From Taiwanofungus camphoratus (Eukaryota > Basidiomycota > Agaricomycetes > Polyporales > Taiwanofungaceae), in contig CP021227.1 of NCBI GenBank assembly GCA_003999685.1, positions 1,240,001 to 1,304,000 of the forward strand: a stretch of 64,000 nucleotides of DNA, given 5' to 3'. Position numbers and translations under genes: made by a program. The notes below the pieces were generated by a model. That model searched no databases, was not told the DNA's origin, and worked only from the letters and a program-made list of their open reading frames with translations. This document shows positions 1 to 11,442 of this stretch, in pieces (the first letter of the stretch is position 1; each line of letters begins with the position of its first letter).

Positions 1-557
1 TCGCTGATACCGGCTCTCCTCATACCACGTCGGTCGACCGTCACGGGCTGAATGGCTTGATGAACAACGCGCTTCCGTGCCAAGCGCATACAGTGAAAGG
101 CGAAATCAACATCCATGCGAGAAGTACTTGCATTGAGGTATGTTGTACGGTTGAACGCAGGTGAACCTCTCTCAGGCTCCGACTCATATATTTTGCAAGC
201 TCCAGTTGTTTCGGTCCACTCCGGGCCGCGGCTTGGAATGACGAACATCGACGTTTTTCTGGGCCATATTACCAATCCCTACTGTCAACAAGCTGGTGGA
301 CATGTACGCCAGGCAGAAAGGCGCCTGCAGTCTCGATATCCGTCCTCACTGAGAGGTCATTCGGTTCTCTCGAATGTTTTTTCGCGACCCTCAACCCTCC
401 AGTGCAGGACGGTGACCGATTTTCTTTGCCAACTCCAGTTCATCCGAAGGCGTCCCAGATCGATAATAGACAGCAGCCGGGATCCGGGCCGCCGTGGAGT
501 AGGGCGATATAAGGGTCCTTCAGAGAGCACAACTCCATCCGCTCAATATCTCACAGT
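1..557. other. Upstream region of the aldo-keto reductase, no gene recognised
   Basis: A 155-codon open stretch runs through 115-582 on the plus strand. It has no recognisable domain and ends inside the first exon of the real gene in another frame, so I treat it as chance. The last 50 bases hold the TATA-like box listed separately. Confidence 0.4.
508..513 (+). promoter_or_regulatory. TATA-like box of the aldo-keto reductase gene
   Basis: TATAAG lies 45-50 bases before the ATG at 558, a plausible distance for a short fungal 5' leader. This is a sequence match only. Confidence 0.4.
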
Positions 558-2024
558 ATGGCCTGCCCAAACGTCAAGCTGAATAATGGTGTAGAGATCC
601 CCATTATTGGTCTCGGTGAATCGTGGTTTGCCTCATTGTACACATTCACGTTTCATTCATAACAGTAAATTATAGGAACCTGGCAATCGAAGCCAGAGGA
701 AGTGACCAATGCCGTCGAATACGCCCTCAAAGAGGCTGGATACAGACACATTGATTGTGCATGGTTTGTTATGTTCTGTATTTGTTTCTTTTTAGAAGCC
801 GATGGCGTGATGACCTCTCAGGATGTACGGAAATGAGAAAGAAGTTGGCGAAGGCATCCGCAGGTCTGGAGTACCGCGATCCGAGATTTTTGTGCGTCCC
901 GGCGCTCCGTTTCATAGAAACCTTACGAATTTCCCGCTAGATCACGAGCAAACTGTGGTCCACGCATCATCGGCGTGTGGAAGCGGCTCTTGATGAAACT
1001 CTCTCCAACCTCGGCACCGATTATCTCGACTGTGAGTAGGATAAGTGGCTTACGTATGATCTGGTAGTCCATGCGGCTCGATCCTAACCCCTGGTTCAAG
1101 TGTACTTGGTTCATTGGCCCCTTCACCTGAACCCAATGGAAACCATGAGAAATTACCCACTCGTCCTGATGGAAGTCGTGATGTTGTTCTTGACTGGAAG
1201 CAAAGGGATACCTGGAAGCAGATGGAGGCCGTTCTGAAGAAAGGTTCGTTTTTTTTGCGCGGCCGTTGATAATAAATCCTAATAAGACCTCTTGTATTTT
1301 AGGCAAGGTCAGGGCAATCGGAGTATCTAATTTCTCTCAGAAGGTGCTTGAAGAAGAGATCCTACCCTATGCTGAGATCGTTCCCGCTGTAGACCAGGTA
1401 TGTTCACATACGGTCTGTGTCTTGTATGATTTGCCATAGAAAATGACATCGCGAAACAGCTCGAGATTCACCTCTACAACCCTCAGCACAAGCTTCTGGA
1501 CTTCCTCAAGTCCAAAGGAATAATCCCGCAAGCTTACTCTCCTCTCGGCTCTACCGGGACTCCTCTACTTAGTGATGAAACTGCTGCTGCGATCGCGGGC
1601 AAATACAACCTTCAGACCACCGACGTCGTACTAGGATATTTGGGTAAGTGATGTCTTGAGCTGTCACAGCGAAAAGAAATCTGTCCTCATGCATTCCATC
1701 GTGCAGTCACTAAGGGCATCGTAACCCTACCCAAATCTGTTACACCCGCACGCATAGCTACAAACTACAAAGGTACATTGGCTGCTGCATCAAAACTGAC
1801 GAAGGAGGACGTCGAGAAATTGGACAGTGTTGCGGCTTCAGGGAAGCAGAAGCGGTTAGTATCTCTGTATTTAGCTTGGGTCGATATACTCATTCATCGA
1901 ACAACCTACAGAATCATCATGCCACCATGGGGTAAGTGACGAAAACCTCTTCGCAATCAGTTCATGTACTCAGCACTGTCACTGATTTCCAGGTGTCGAT
2001 CTTGGCTTCGAAAACTGGCCGTGA
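558..2024 (+). CDS. Aldo-keto reductase (GCY1/YPR1-type), with an apparent one-base frame break
   Basis: NADPH-dependent aldo-keto reductase, a cytosolic carbonyl/aldose reductase of about 309 residues. Ten exons: 558-615, 676-763, 822-891, 941-1031, 1101-1243, 1303-1397, 1460-1643, 1707-1854, 1912-1931, 1993-2024. Family landmarks are clear: MACPNVKLNNG start, DCAWMYGNEKEVG with the catalytic Asp and Tyr, TSKLW with the Lys, LVHWP with the His, IGVSNF, QAYSPLGSTGTPLL, and IIMPPWGVDLGFENWP at the end. In exon 5 the frame reading LYLVHWP cannot be continued into PNGNHEKLPTRPDG without one extra base near 1131-1135, and the summed exons are 929 nt, one short of 310 codons. Either a genuine deletion makes this a recent pseudogene, or it is an assembly error. 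Substrate cannot be told. Glycerol, galacturonate and arabinose reductases look alike at this level. Confidence 0.85.
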
Positions 2025-2434
2025 GGAATAGTCCCGGGAGATGGATCAGAAGAAATCTTCTGTAACTGTATCTTGTCCAAGTTGTACCACATGAATGTTA
2101 TATGGACGTTCAAAAGCACTGCTGAAGGGGTTCAGTTTCTTATCCACCTACGTCCTCCTACGCCTACGTAGAATTCGTTTTTCAGCCGGACGCGATCACG
2201 TGCGGGACCTACACGCGAGGCTCAACTGGAAGTCCTAACATACGCGGCAGACTGACCATACGGACAAAGTCAAACAAACCTCAGCTCATAGGCAGGTAGA
2301 AAACCATATACTCACCCATGGGGATGAATTAGACTGCCCTTGGATTATTTGAGATAATACCCATAAAAATTTAGCAAGTAAGGAACGGAAGCGTAACAAC
2401 AGACATCGCCAGAAGATTCAGATTGTAGCAGTCA
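2025..2434. other. Convergent intergenic region
   Basis: 410 bp between the stop of the aldo-keto reductase (plus) and the stop of the methyltransferase-like gene (minus). It should hold both 3' ends. I see no distinct element in it. Confidence 0.4.
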
Positions 2435-3225
2435 TTAGTAGATGCCGGGAACGAGCCTGTAGGGAACCTTCTTCGCCCACTCGTCCCACTGCTCCCCGAA
2501 CTGACCCTTCAAGAGCTTGTCCTCCTGCGGCGTCCGCATTGCCACGGCAGTCGACCCGTACAACACCAACAAAACATACGCCCACGACACGAATTGGCCG
2601 CCCGGGGTAGCCAACACGCCACACTCCCTCAGCCACGAGCCCCGCGCACCGTAGCAGATTCCCATACCTACGACGGCCGTCACAGCGCTGGTGTAGCTGG
2701 GGTGGCGGACCCACGAGTAGGGGCCGCTGGTCACCAGCTGGTGATCTTTGCGGATTGTGATTTCATATGTGAAGAGCCGGCCGAGGGCGCGGTAGCACGA
2801 CCACCGGATGTAGCCACCGACTGTTGCCAGGGCGAAGCCGACCCAGAAGGTACGCGAGAACCCGATTTTGTTTGTCAGAGAGGCGGGGCCGCAGACCATC
2901 TTTTCTAGAATTCGTTGCGAGAGGGGGGAGGACGGGAACTGCCGAGCGAGTATTACGGCCAATTCACCTATGCCTCCTGCGCAAGTAACCAGCTAGTGTA
3001 CGGCTCGACATTACGTTCTTTAGCAGTTTGGTATCGGGGGACCACACATACCTTGAGCGCAGTCACAAAGTACCTGACGATTCTGCCAAAGACCTTTTCG
3101 CCCGCGTTGATATCCGTGGAGCGCTCCTCAAACGATGGTGGTGGGATAGGCGGAGTCAAGGTAGTCCATGTGCTGATTGTGCCCATAACGATAAGAGGAG
3201 CTTTGACCAACTGTAACGTCGACAT
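2435..3225 (-). CDS. Isoprenylcysteine O-methyltransferase (ICMT) family membrane protein
   Basis: ICMT-fold methyltransferase of about 235 residues. Family members methylate the C-terminal prenylated cysteine of CaaX proteins in the ER membrane. Exon 2 (to the stop at 2435) carries GPYSWVRHPSYTSA, the SAM-binding RHPxY motif, and ends with EQWDEWAKKVPYRLVPGIY, the family tail; several hydrophobic spans are visible. Exon 1 starts MSTLQLVKAPL at 3225 (an ATG five codons upstream is an alternative) and contains TPPIPPPSFEER, common in fungal members. The intron between about 3052 and 2976 has an obvious GTATGT donor, but that donor leaves the join out of frame. A donor at GTGTGG four bases on, with an acceptor at 2974 or 2968, restores it. 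The exact splice is therefore open. It may be a paralogue rather than the housekeeping Ste14. Confidence 0.8.
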
Positions 3226-3641
3226 CTTGCGAACGTCCACTGTGGGATGAAGGGGTATTTTGAGGTTCCAGCCGTGCTAGAGGCGCTCCTTCTGAGCTGC
3301 ACCTTCTTATATGTCGGAGCTGTATTCGCTGGCGATGGCATTCCGCCTACTTGAGAACATTTAAACTTCCATAGAAACGGGTCGAGAACTGCGCTGGCTG
3401 AGCCTGTAGATCTCTGTAGATCTCCTGTCGCTTGATTCTTTAGGTTCTTGACTCGGCGAGACCAGAGATGCCGACACAGCGCGTATCACCCGTCTCAGGC
3501 TGACATTCGCCTTCTGCGACGGGACGCTGCATAACATGCACTTACTCTGAAATCAGCTGCCTACACGGCCAGAACTCTGCGGCATGGAAACGGGGCCTCA
3601 GAGCGAGGTCCCCGTAACGGCCCATAGCCGTCATGATTACT

Positions 3642-3669
3642 ACCCTTTTCGTCCTATGATTTTACGGTA
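3642..3669 (+). repeat. 28-bp direct repeat, copy 1
   Basis: ACCCTTTTCGTCCTATGATT followed by TTACGGTA. The copy at 5083-5110 differs by one base. A looser match (TGTAGTG) follows about 20-25 bases downstream of both, so the similarity may extend past the core. Confidence 0.7.
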
Positions 3670-5082
3670 ATTTTGTAAATCCCTTATGTAGTGCTTGAAA
3701 TTATGGTTGATGTAACATGTAAACAGGCCGGTTACTTCCCGTATGCAGCCCCGTTTCGGGGCAGGCAGGCAGGCCCGAAACCAGCATCTGGTTGGCATAC
3801 CGTTATGGCACTGCAGCGTCCCGGAAATCGACCGAGGGTCGAGGCAGCTACAACATTATTTACTACCAATATACCGGCACTGGTGCTCTTTCTCGTGACA
3901 TTACAGGCTTTTTCCAGGGTCATTGCAGCATTGGAAGCACAACAGTAGCATCCAGTAGATGAAATTAACATATAATGGCATGAAACAACAGACAGTAATT
4001 ATTATACAGGAATGATGTTCGACATGCTGCCACTGGCAGTGGATGAGCTCAGCCGTGAAGATAGGGATTGACCACCTGAAATGGTCTTAAATTGCGACCT
4101 GCCAACCCACTGTCAACGCCTGGCTCTCTGCATCATTCAACGCAGAATAGTGTTCTGGAAAATTTCAGTAAAGAACCTAAATAATGGTGTGTCAGTTGAA
4201 TGCCATCGAAGCAGAGACTGGACGTACATTTTGAGATAATCTTCCTCCCGTGTTAGTCCATGAGCGTGACCATCCTTGTGAACTGCGTTGAGTAGTAAGT
4301 AAGTCAAAACACTAGTACTGGATGAAGCTTCAAAGGATGTTCAAGAGAGATTAGAAGGAATGGATAGCATCAACCTGCCAGAGGTCAGAGCAAGAGATTA
4401 TGCTTGGGATGTATGGACTGAATTGCGACAGAATTCCAGACATCGCTGTTGCGCTGTTACGGTGAACTTGAATCGAACAAGTGCTTGTATTTGTGCATGT
4501 TTGTTTTAGTGGCTGCTCACCAGTAACGGAAAGACTGAAGTTCACGACAAGACTTTTGATTTTATTACTACTGTACAAATTGGAAAATAAATTCATGCCA
4601 TGGAGATCACATTTGTTTCTGCTCACTCTGACTTCCCCACTGGCAAATGGCCTGTACTATCAACAAATATAACAAAAGCCGTTACTGCCTACTTTATTAT
4701 GAGATTATTACAATTTATGTTGTGCCACGGTGCAACGAATGGTGCTAGCTTTTCCGTTACAATAAGCTGCAGATCTCATGATGTAACCCCCGGGCTGAAG
4801 CGGGCAGCAGTGAGGGCTGATTTGGGGCCATACAAGCACTGCTTCGGTATTGCACGCTCAGCATGTGATGAATGCCGTGGCTGCAGCAGCCATGCCAGGC
4901 TGAAGTATCTGGGCGCATTTGCCTTCTCACGGCCTGGAATCGACCCGTTCAACGCCCCGAAACCACACTGGAGATACGGGGCCGTTCCGATGACTCTGAC
5001 CTGGCCCGATACCGGAGTGTGTCCAAATTACAGACACGGGACTTATGTCGGCCCGATTCACGCCACCATTTTGACCGTCCCC

Positions 5083-5110
5083 ACCCTTTTCGTCCTATGA
5101 TTTTCCGGTA
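5083..5110 (+). repeat. 28-bp direct repeat, copy 2
   Basis: Same word as at 3642-3669 with one substitution (C for A at the 23rd base). Same orientation, 1.44 kb apart, both in the gene-free region. Confidence 0.7.
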
Positions 5111-5755
5111 CCAGCCCGTTTTGGCCGTGTAGTGTTCCGTGCGTGATAATCCGTATCAAGGTTCGTGTCCCACCAGCTACCGCCATCTAGTATGGAAGTC
5201 GCAGAAGAAAGATCTTTGCCGTATTTCTGGTCCGCCGAAGAGGCACATTCTTCGATATTCGCAGGTCATCCCATTTGCTACAGGGCTACTTCAAGCTTGA
5301 TGCGCTTGTTCACCACATTCGCGGGTGATTGCATGTACATAAACTGTGCATGGTAGCCTGGTCGGAAAGAATAAGGGGATTTGTTAGAACCTTGCGAATT
5401 TTCTTGGAGGACTAGTACTATGCCCACTGGTAGAGTCGGCGCACTCCCTCAGTCGGCACTTGGGGTCTCGACCAATAAAACCTTTGGTATTTGTGAAAGC
5501 CATCAAAAAAGATGAGCTTTTGACCAATCACCGACTCCATCAGTAAGCATACTTAGTACCTAAAGGAGGTGCTGAACTTGGACGAGACGGGATTTGCCCG
5601 CATCCTGTTCGCATGCGGATCAGATAGCGGCCATTCCTGATCGCGATCGGCACCGGCATTATTGCGGAGGGCGCAAGCTGCCGTACTTTTCTCTCTGCGC
5701 TCTCACCAGCACTACCACCTAGACCATTCCTTTCTCTGCAGGTACTGCGGACGCT

Positions 5756-7125
5756 ATGGCCAACGAAGCAGTCCCCGTGAGCACGTTGCCGTATCCGCCC
5801 ATACACAGGGACAAGAAATTCGTCGTTCTTTCCGATTGGTTGGTTGCTTCGTCTTCATGCATCCCCCGGGCAGACTAGAGCCGCACAACGAGATGAACAT
5901 CGATTTCTACTCACCATTCATCGTCGCGACTCTCTTTATTTGATGGTAACATTATGTGAATGTGTTAACAGGGATGGGACCATTACCACACGCGATTCCA
6001 ATGATTGTAAGTGTTTCGCTCATTTTTACCACCATGCATAAACTTCGCGGTTCTGTTTGCTTTGTCTTCGTTGAAACAACAATGATACGAACGCACATGG
6101 CTCATCAGCTTGAAAGAGAGAACACGCGATGCTGACATCTTCATGAACTAGACATGACGGACAACTTCGGTTTCGGGAGAGAGAAACGAAGAGAATTGAA
6201 CATGGACATCCTATCGGCAAAGATCACCTTCAGGTGCGCTGATCCTTTTATCTGCCGGCTCCATATCGATGAGCATCCCTCACAGAGATGCCTTCAGAGA
6301 AATGTTGGAAAGCGTGGTTGCTAACGGGCACAAATTTGATGAGTGCAAAGAGGCTCTCAAGAGAGGTGGGCGACTCACAGCCCCAGCCAGTCGCTGCTGC
6401 GTTCCTGATCCCGTAATCCCGCATTTGACACTTAGATATCGTGCTCGATTCGGGCTTCAAGCAGTTCTACCAATACTGCCAGGCGACCGATATACCCGTG
6501 GTCATCATCTCGAGGTGCGTCTATCTCGCATTGTCCCTCAAGGCTACTGCGAGCGCTCACGATTTTATGACTCGCATAGTGGTATGGCCCCCCTCATTCG
6601 TGCGGTCTTGTCAAACCTCATAGGAGATGAGGAGGCGCAGAAGATCGAGATCGTTTCGAATGAGGTGGCCATTCACCCGGATGGCAAGTGGGACATCCTC
6701 TATCGGCATCCGAGCAGGTGAGCGTTGAGGAGACATCGGTGATCTCTTATCCTCCTTTCTCAATCACCGATTTTCTGGCGTGTAGCGGTTATGGACACGA
6801 CAAGAGTCAGGCCATTCTGCCCTACCGTGCCCTGCCGGACCCTCCGACGATATTTTTCTTCGGTGACGGTGTATCCGGTCCGTGTCATCTGTCTCTTCGC
6901 CTGCTGCCTGCTCACTCTGCAACAGACATGTCCGCCGCGCGACACGCCGACGTCCTCTTTGTCAAGCAGAAGGAGGATGGCGAGAACGACCTCGCGCTGT
7001 ACTGCAAGCGCGAAGAGATCCCCCATATCTTATTTGATAATTTCGGGCGCGCGCTCGAGGTGGTGAGGAGCGTGGTGGAGGGAAAGAAGACCGTGCAGGA
7101 AGTGCTTGCGGCCGGAAAAGCATAG
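5756..7125 (+). CDS. HAD-superfamily phosphatase (yeast YNL010W / MtnX-like)
   Basis: Small-molecule phosphatase of 262 residues in the phosphoserine-phosphatase-like HAD branch. Eight exons: 5756-5838, 5972-6006, 6152-6233, 6286-6365, 6436-6514, 6580-6717, 6786-6877, 6926-7125, total 789 nt, in frame. Motif I is VLSDWDGTITTRDSND (nucleophile Asp and second Asp), split by intron 1 inside the Trp codon. Motif II is the Ser in VVIISSGM. The motif III Lys is probably in SGYGHDKSQAI, and motif IV is FFFGDGVSD. The yeast relative is described as a polyol-phosphate phosphatase and bacterial relatives act in methionine salvage; which applies here cannot be told. The start is the first ATG in the exon holding motif I. 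An upstream non-coding exon is possible because a CAG precedes it by 14 bases. Confidence 0.88.
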
Positions 7126-7490
7126 AGAAATAGAGGGCATGTCTCGATGACTACCACGGACTGATGGACCGTAAGACTAAATTTATAGACGAGTTGCGCT
7201 AGAATGGTGTACTTAGAACGATACCATTTGTGAAGTGTTCTCGCTATGTGTGTACGTAGCAGCATAGTGATTCGGAGCACTCCACAGAACTTTGAGAATC
7301 CAAAGAATTACCAGCTTGAGACGACGGAGACAACAATCAAAGCAGCGGAAACATCAGAAATGAGTGCATGGCCTTAATTTTGCATCGATAGTGTCATGTA
7401 AAGAAGGCAATAATACCATATAGCGTCGGAAGCCTACACTCGTAGCAACCCCTCCAAACCCCTTCCAGCCTACTAATACAGCGCATGTGC
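7126..7490. other. Convergent intergenic region
   Basis: 365 bp between the stop of the HAD phosphatase (plus) and the stop of RPS13 (minus). Nothing beyond expected 3' untranslated sequence is visible. Confidence 0.4.
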
Positions 7491-8061
7491 TCATGCAATG
7501 AGGGTGGACGCGGTCGCCGAGTCGTATTTGAACGTTGGCGGGATCTGCTGCTTTGTCTTGTAGTAGCGCGCGAGACGGTGGATACGAGACTCAATCAAGA
7601 TAAGGCGGAACTTGGAGTCTTTATCCTTGCGGTTTGTCTCGAGGTGCTTTCGCACAGCAACCGCCTTTTTGACAAGGTGCCAAAGGTCCTCAGGAATCTG
7701 AGGAGCAAGACCTATGGGAGGCGTAAGAACCCATGCATGCGTCACAACATAGTAACTGAACATACCGTTGGATTTCAAGATACGGAGGATCTTGTTACCA
7801 GTCACAAATCGCACTTGGGGGATACCATGCGAGTCCCGAAGAGTAACACCAATCTGAGAGGGAGTAAGACCCTTACGGGCCAACTTGTTGATGTGCTCAA
7901 CGACGTCCTCAGGGGTGGTCTTCAGCCAGGAAGGGGGGGCCCGGCGGTAAGGGAGAGCAGAGGACGCTACACAGAACTATGATCTGAGGATGCTGTCGAA
8001 TTAGTCTGGGTAGAATTTGAAACGTACAAATGCCCTTTCCGGGAGCGTGCATGCGACCCAT
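7491..8061 (-). CDS. RPS13: 40S ribosomal protein S13 (uS15)
   Basis: Component of the small ribosomal subunit, complete at 151 residues, the usual length for this family. Three exons on the minus strand: 8061-8028, 7966-7766, 7711-7491, total 456 nt. It begins [11 protein letters not shown], then [40 protein letters not shown], and ends [13 protein letters not shown]. The first intron sits right after [11 protein letters not shown]. It is divergent from RPS6 and shares its promoter. The introns are 61 and 54 nt, too short to host a typical snoRNA. Identification is secure. Confidence 0.98.
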
Positions 8062-8425
8062 GATGACTCTGGTATAACACAAAGTCAAGAGGGTGACCAG
8101 CACAAAGGTACAGAACCTTACAGATTTTGCGGGGTGGGTAGACTTGAAGTTTCGTCGTCGTCGGTGCCGTTGGGCTCGTTCTGGGCGGGATATTATGCCC
8201 ACGTGCTGTCGAGAGGTGTGGCTTGACTCAACTGTACAGTTACAAACCTTATTGCCACTTCGCGCCACAGTGAATTGGCAGTGTTTGTTTGGGCGTACAA
8301 CTATACCAACACCGGCCAGACTATCGCCGTCGTTAGTGTCGACGGAGACAATCCCTTCCCGGAAGGTCATCGTCTTGTGCTCTGACTGGATATCCCTATT
8401 CTGACCGTTTGCTTATCTCAACAGC
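8062..8425. promoter_or_regulatory. Bidirectional promoter of RPS13 and RPS6
   Basis: 364 bp separate the two start codons of divergently transcribed small-subunit protein genes. A CACGTG palindrome lies at 8200-8205, near the middle. In yeasts this is a Cbf1-type site; its role here is inference. No clear TATA box on either side. Confidence 0.6.
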
Positions 8426-9424
8426 ATGAAGCTCAACATTGCCCGTAAGTCTCAATGCAGGACACTTTTGGGATGACCTCTGATCATCGTACTCTGCATC
8501 AGACGCCGCAACCGGCGAACAAAAGACTGTCGACTTTGACGATGAGAGGAAATAGTAGGGCTAATATTTCATTGCTTCTTTGCTCATCCTAACCTGTCGT
8601 TCCAGTCGTATCTTCTACGACAAGAAGATCTCGCAAGAAGTCCCTGGTGACTCTCTCGGTGACGAGTGGAAGGGCTATGTCTTCCGTATCACTGGCGGTA
8701 ACGACAAGCAAGGTTTCCCCATGAAGCAGGGTGTTCTTGTCCCCCACCGTGTTCGCCTCCTCCTTTCTGACGGCCACTCGTGTTACCGCGCCCGTCGTAC
8801 CGGCGAACGCAAGCGCAAGTCCGTCCGTGGCTGCATCGTTGGCCCTGATATTGCGGTTCTTTCTCTCGTCATCATCAAACAGGGTGAAAACGAGATCCCT
8901 GGTCTGACCGATAACGTGCTGCCCAAGCGTCTCGGGCCCAAGAGGGCGACCAAGATCCGGAAGTTCTTCAACTTGTCCAAGGAAGATGATGTCAGGAAGT
9001 ACGTTGTTCGACGAGAGGTGACGAGTGCCAAGAAGGAGAATGCGAAGCCCTATACCAAGGCGTGAGTGTGTCCACTCTGCTTTGTGTTGAGTAGTACTTG
9101 ATGGTTCCTGGCTTTGCACAGACCCAAAATTCAGCGACTGGTCACTCCTTTGCGCTTGCAACGCCGTCGTCACTTGCGCTCACTCAAGCGCCGTCGGATT
9201 GAGCGTCAGAAGGAGCAGAAGACAGAATACGAGTGCGTCTCGCCGTTTCTCTCGGAAGGCGTAGGCTTATCAACCTTTGTACAGTGCCCTCTTGCAGAAG
9301 CGTGTAGCGGAGAAGAAGGAGAAGGTTGCAGCGGTGAAGGCGTTGCACAAGAAGTTCGTCCTTTCAAGAAGTTTGTTTGTACCTTTATTGACTCTGTCCT
9401 CGTTCCAGGGCCATCGCTGCTTAA
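8426..9424 (+). CDS. RPS6: 40S ribosomal protein S6 (eS6)
   Basis: Small-subunit protein, 240 residues from six exons: 8426-8444, 8503-8554, 8606-9061, 9122-9232, 9285-9353, 9409-9424 (723 nt, in frame). It begins MKLNIA. The body reads [35 protein letters not shown], then [20 protein letters not shown] and the basic [19 protein letters not shown] helix. The tail as spliced ends [18 protein letters not shown]. That tail has no RRxS cluster, the site of S6-kinase/PKA phosphorylation in yeast and animals. The last exon is only 16 nt, so the final splice is less certain than the rest. It shares a promoter with RPS13. Confidence 0.96.
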
Positions 9425-10903
9425 AATGCTTGTTGCTACTCATATGCGGTCGATTTATGTATGGTTTTCCTGTAGTCATGTTCCCTTCCCACGATAATGC
9501 TCTCGCAATACACTCATGTGACTTATGATAAACCATCAACTGCTGAATGCATCGATTTCACCCTCTATATTTCTATGGACAGTGTCGTATCCAGTAAGTA
9601 TCCCCTAGCTTGCGCTGATTTCCTGCTGAACCTGATCTGACGGCTGCACCAAGATGTTTTTTCACGATGGTCATGGCATATTAAACTATTCAAATAACTG
9701 GCTATGCAAGTATGAGTACCATGAGCTGCTACCGCGTCTTTTATTCGATGCAGTACGAGTTACAATGCTCATGATAGCCTGGGAAATTGAATACGGAACA
9801 CTTTGAACATACCGACACGTCCTTCCCTTTTCCAACTGTTACGGGTGGTGAGTCCTTAGTTAGGGTGCTCAGAATATAAATGTAGTGACACAGTATCGCC
9901 AAGCATCACTAGACCAGCCTAAGTAACACCGACTCAAAGACTTTCAATAGATGGCAGGACGTCGTTCTCACCATCGTGTAAGTTAGCTGCATTGAGAGAT
10001 GATGTTGATTGCCTGTCCATGCATCAGCACCTAAACCCAGATTCTTCCCGAGACATATAGCCATGTACTAGATCACATGCAGGAGGGTCGCATTCACTGC
10101 TGTAGTCGCAAATGTCACTTGTGGTTCTCAACGGTTCGCTTACATCCATTCCATACCGTATACAAGACCTTAAGGCAGCCAGTACATCATTGGAAAGGCT
10201 GAAGATTTCCCTTATGGTTCTATGGCACGGAGAAACGTCGAAACACCGTCTGCCAAATCTTGCAGAGTCCACGAGTCGTCAGGCTACCTTAAGAATTCAA
10301 CTACCAGGAAGACATTTATAAATCGGCATTGGTCACACTCTATCTTTTTTTTTTTTTAATTCACCGGGTTTATACTCCATACGACGTAGGTACATGTAGA
10401 GTTTTAATGATAATAAGTGGGCATCTGCGCCCGCATGAGCGGCACACCTACAGGTTTCGGTGGCCTCGTTATATGGTGTGGGCAGACAATCCAGCAAGGC
10501 CTGCAAAAGGAAGGGTACAGTCATCCAGAGGAAGCCGTACCCAACCCCCGCCCAACCCGCATTTCACGCTCTGTGTGTTTACCCGGCCCGGTGATCCCGT
10601 TCCGTCAGTAATCCACCCTAGGAACTGAGTGTAGCCCTACAGGTTTCAGGCCTCAGTTATTGTCTGGGTAAACAGGGGGGTCATTGCGGATACTAGATTC
10701 TGCTATCCCCTCGTTTACCCAATTATAGTATAGTTCAAATGCCTTCGCTTCGGTGTCATACCATTCACAGAAATCATGGAATTTTCCACCCAGGGCTGTG
10801 GTCATTCCGGGATCTAAATGTCGGTCCACTGATAGGCGCCAGGCCCTTCTAGGCCCCACGGAGCGCCCTCACTCGACCCTAGGACCTTAGTCATACCTTC
10901 GAC

Positions 10904-11286
10904 GCCACTCAACGCATCCGATACAGCCCAAAAAGCCACCACGGGACTCTCCGATAGCTTCGAATCATGCCACAGCCACTCCACCAGTTCCGGTCTGACG
11001 TTCCGGTGCACCATTCCCTCTGTGCACAATACACCACACACAGTTGCCACTCAATGTCCTTGCACGTGACCGGTCTTGCCACTCCGATATTGCTCGATCT
11101 GCTATGACGTGCCACTCGATGCACTCAATAACGCTATGGCCCCAGGTTTTGTCTTAGTATATTTCATGTATGTTCCTTTGTTTCAGCCTTTCTAGTAACG
11201 TCAAGTACAGTAGCCACTCCCTCTACAGGCCACTCTGTAGTTCATCGTACACAAGTAGTTAGGATGCCACTCATACTACGCCACTC
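10904..11286 (+). repeat. Cluster of nine GCCACTC words
   Basis: Exact GCCACTC at 10904, 10975, 11046, 11078, 11111, 11213, 11229, 11266 and 11280. The first spacings are 71, 71, 32 and 33 bases. Nine copies of a 7-mer in 383 bp is far above chance. Flanking bases vary, so it is a degenerate repeat. Confidence 0.65.
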
Positions 11287-11442
11287 CCGATGCACCTTAC
11301 ATTATAGTACAGTAGTATAAACGTGATGTACGGGTCTCGGAACAACACAGAGAAGTTTTCCCCCATCCTGCAGAGCTCAAGAAGAGCACCTTTGAGTCAG
11401 TCTCCTACTGCGTTCTACTGCATCCTTCTGTCTTCGATTACG

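Larger units (their letters stand above)
3226..5755. other. 2.5-kb divergent intergenic region without a recognised gene
   Basis: Lies between the 5' ends of the ICMT-like gene and the HAD phosphatase gene. It is AT-rich with islands of GC-rich sequence and contains two copies of a 28-bp word (listed separately). Small open frames here show no domain. Part of it could be a decayed repeat element. Confidence 0.4.

Noticed and set aside
115-582. 155-codon open frame at the left end
   Set aside because: No domain, unusual composition, and it overlaps the real first exon of the aldo-keto reductase in another frame.
10345-10357. 13-base T run as a possible LINE poly(A) tail in reverse
   Set aside because: It lies 1.4 kb from the last LINE coding sequence with no evidence that the element extends that far.
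10653-11124. Overlapping minus-strand open frames that look mildly protein-like
   Set aside because: No conserved domain; they coincide with the GCCACTC repeat cluster, which alone can keep frames open.
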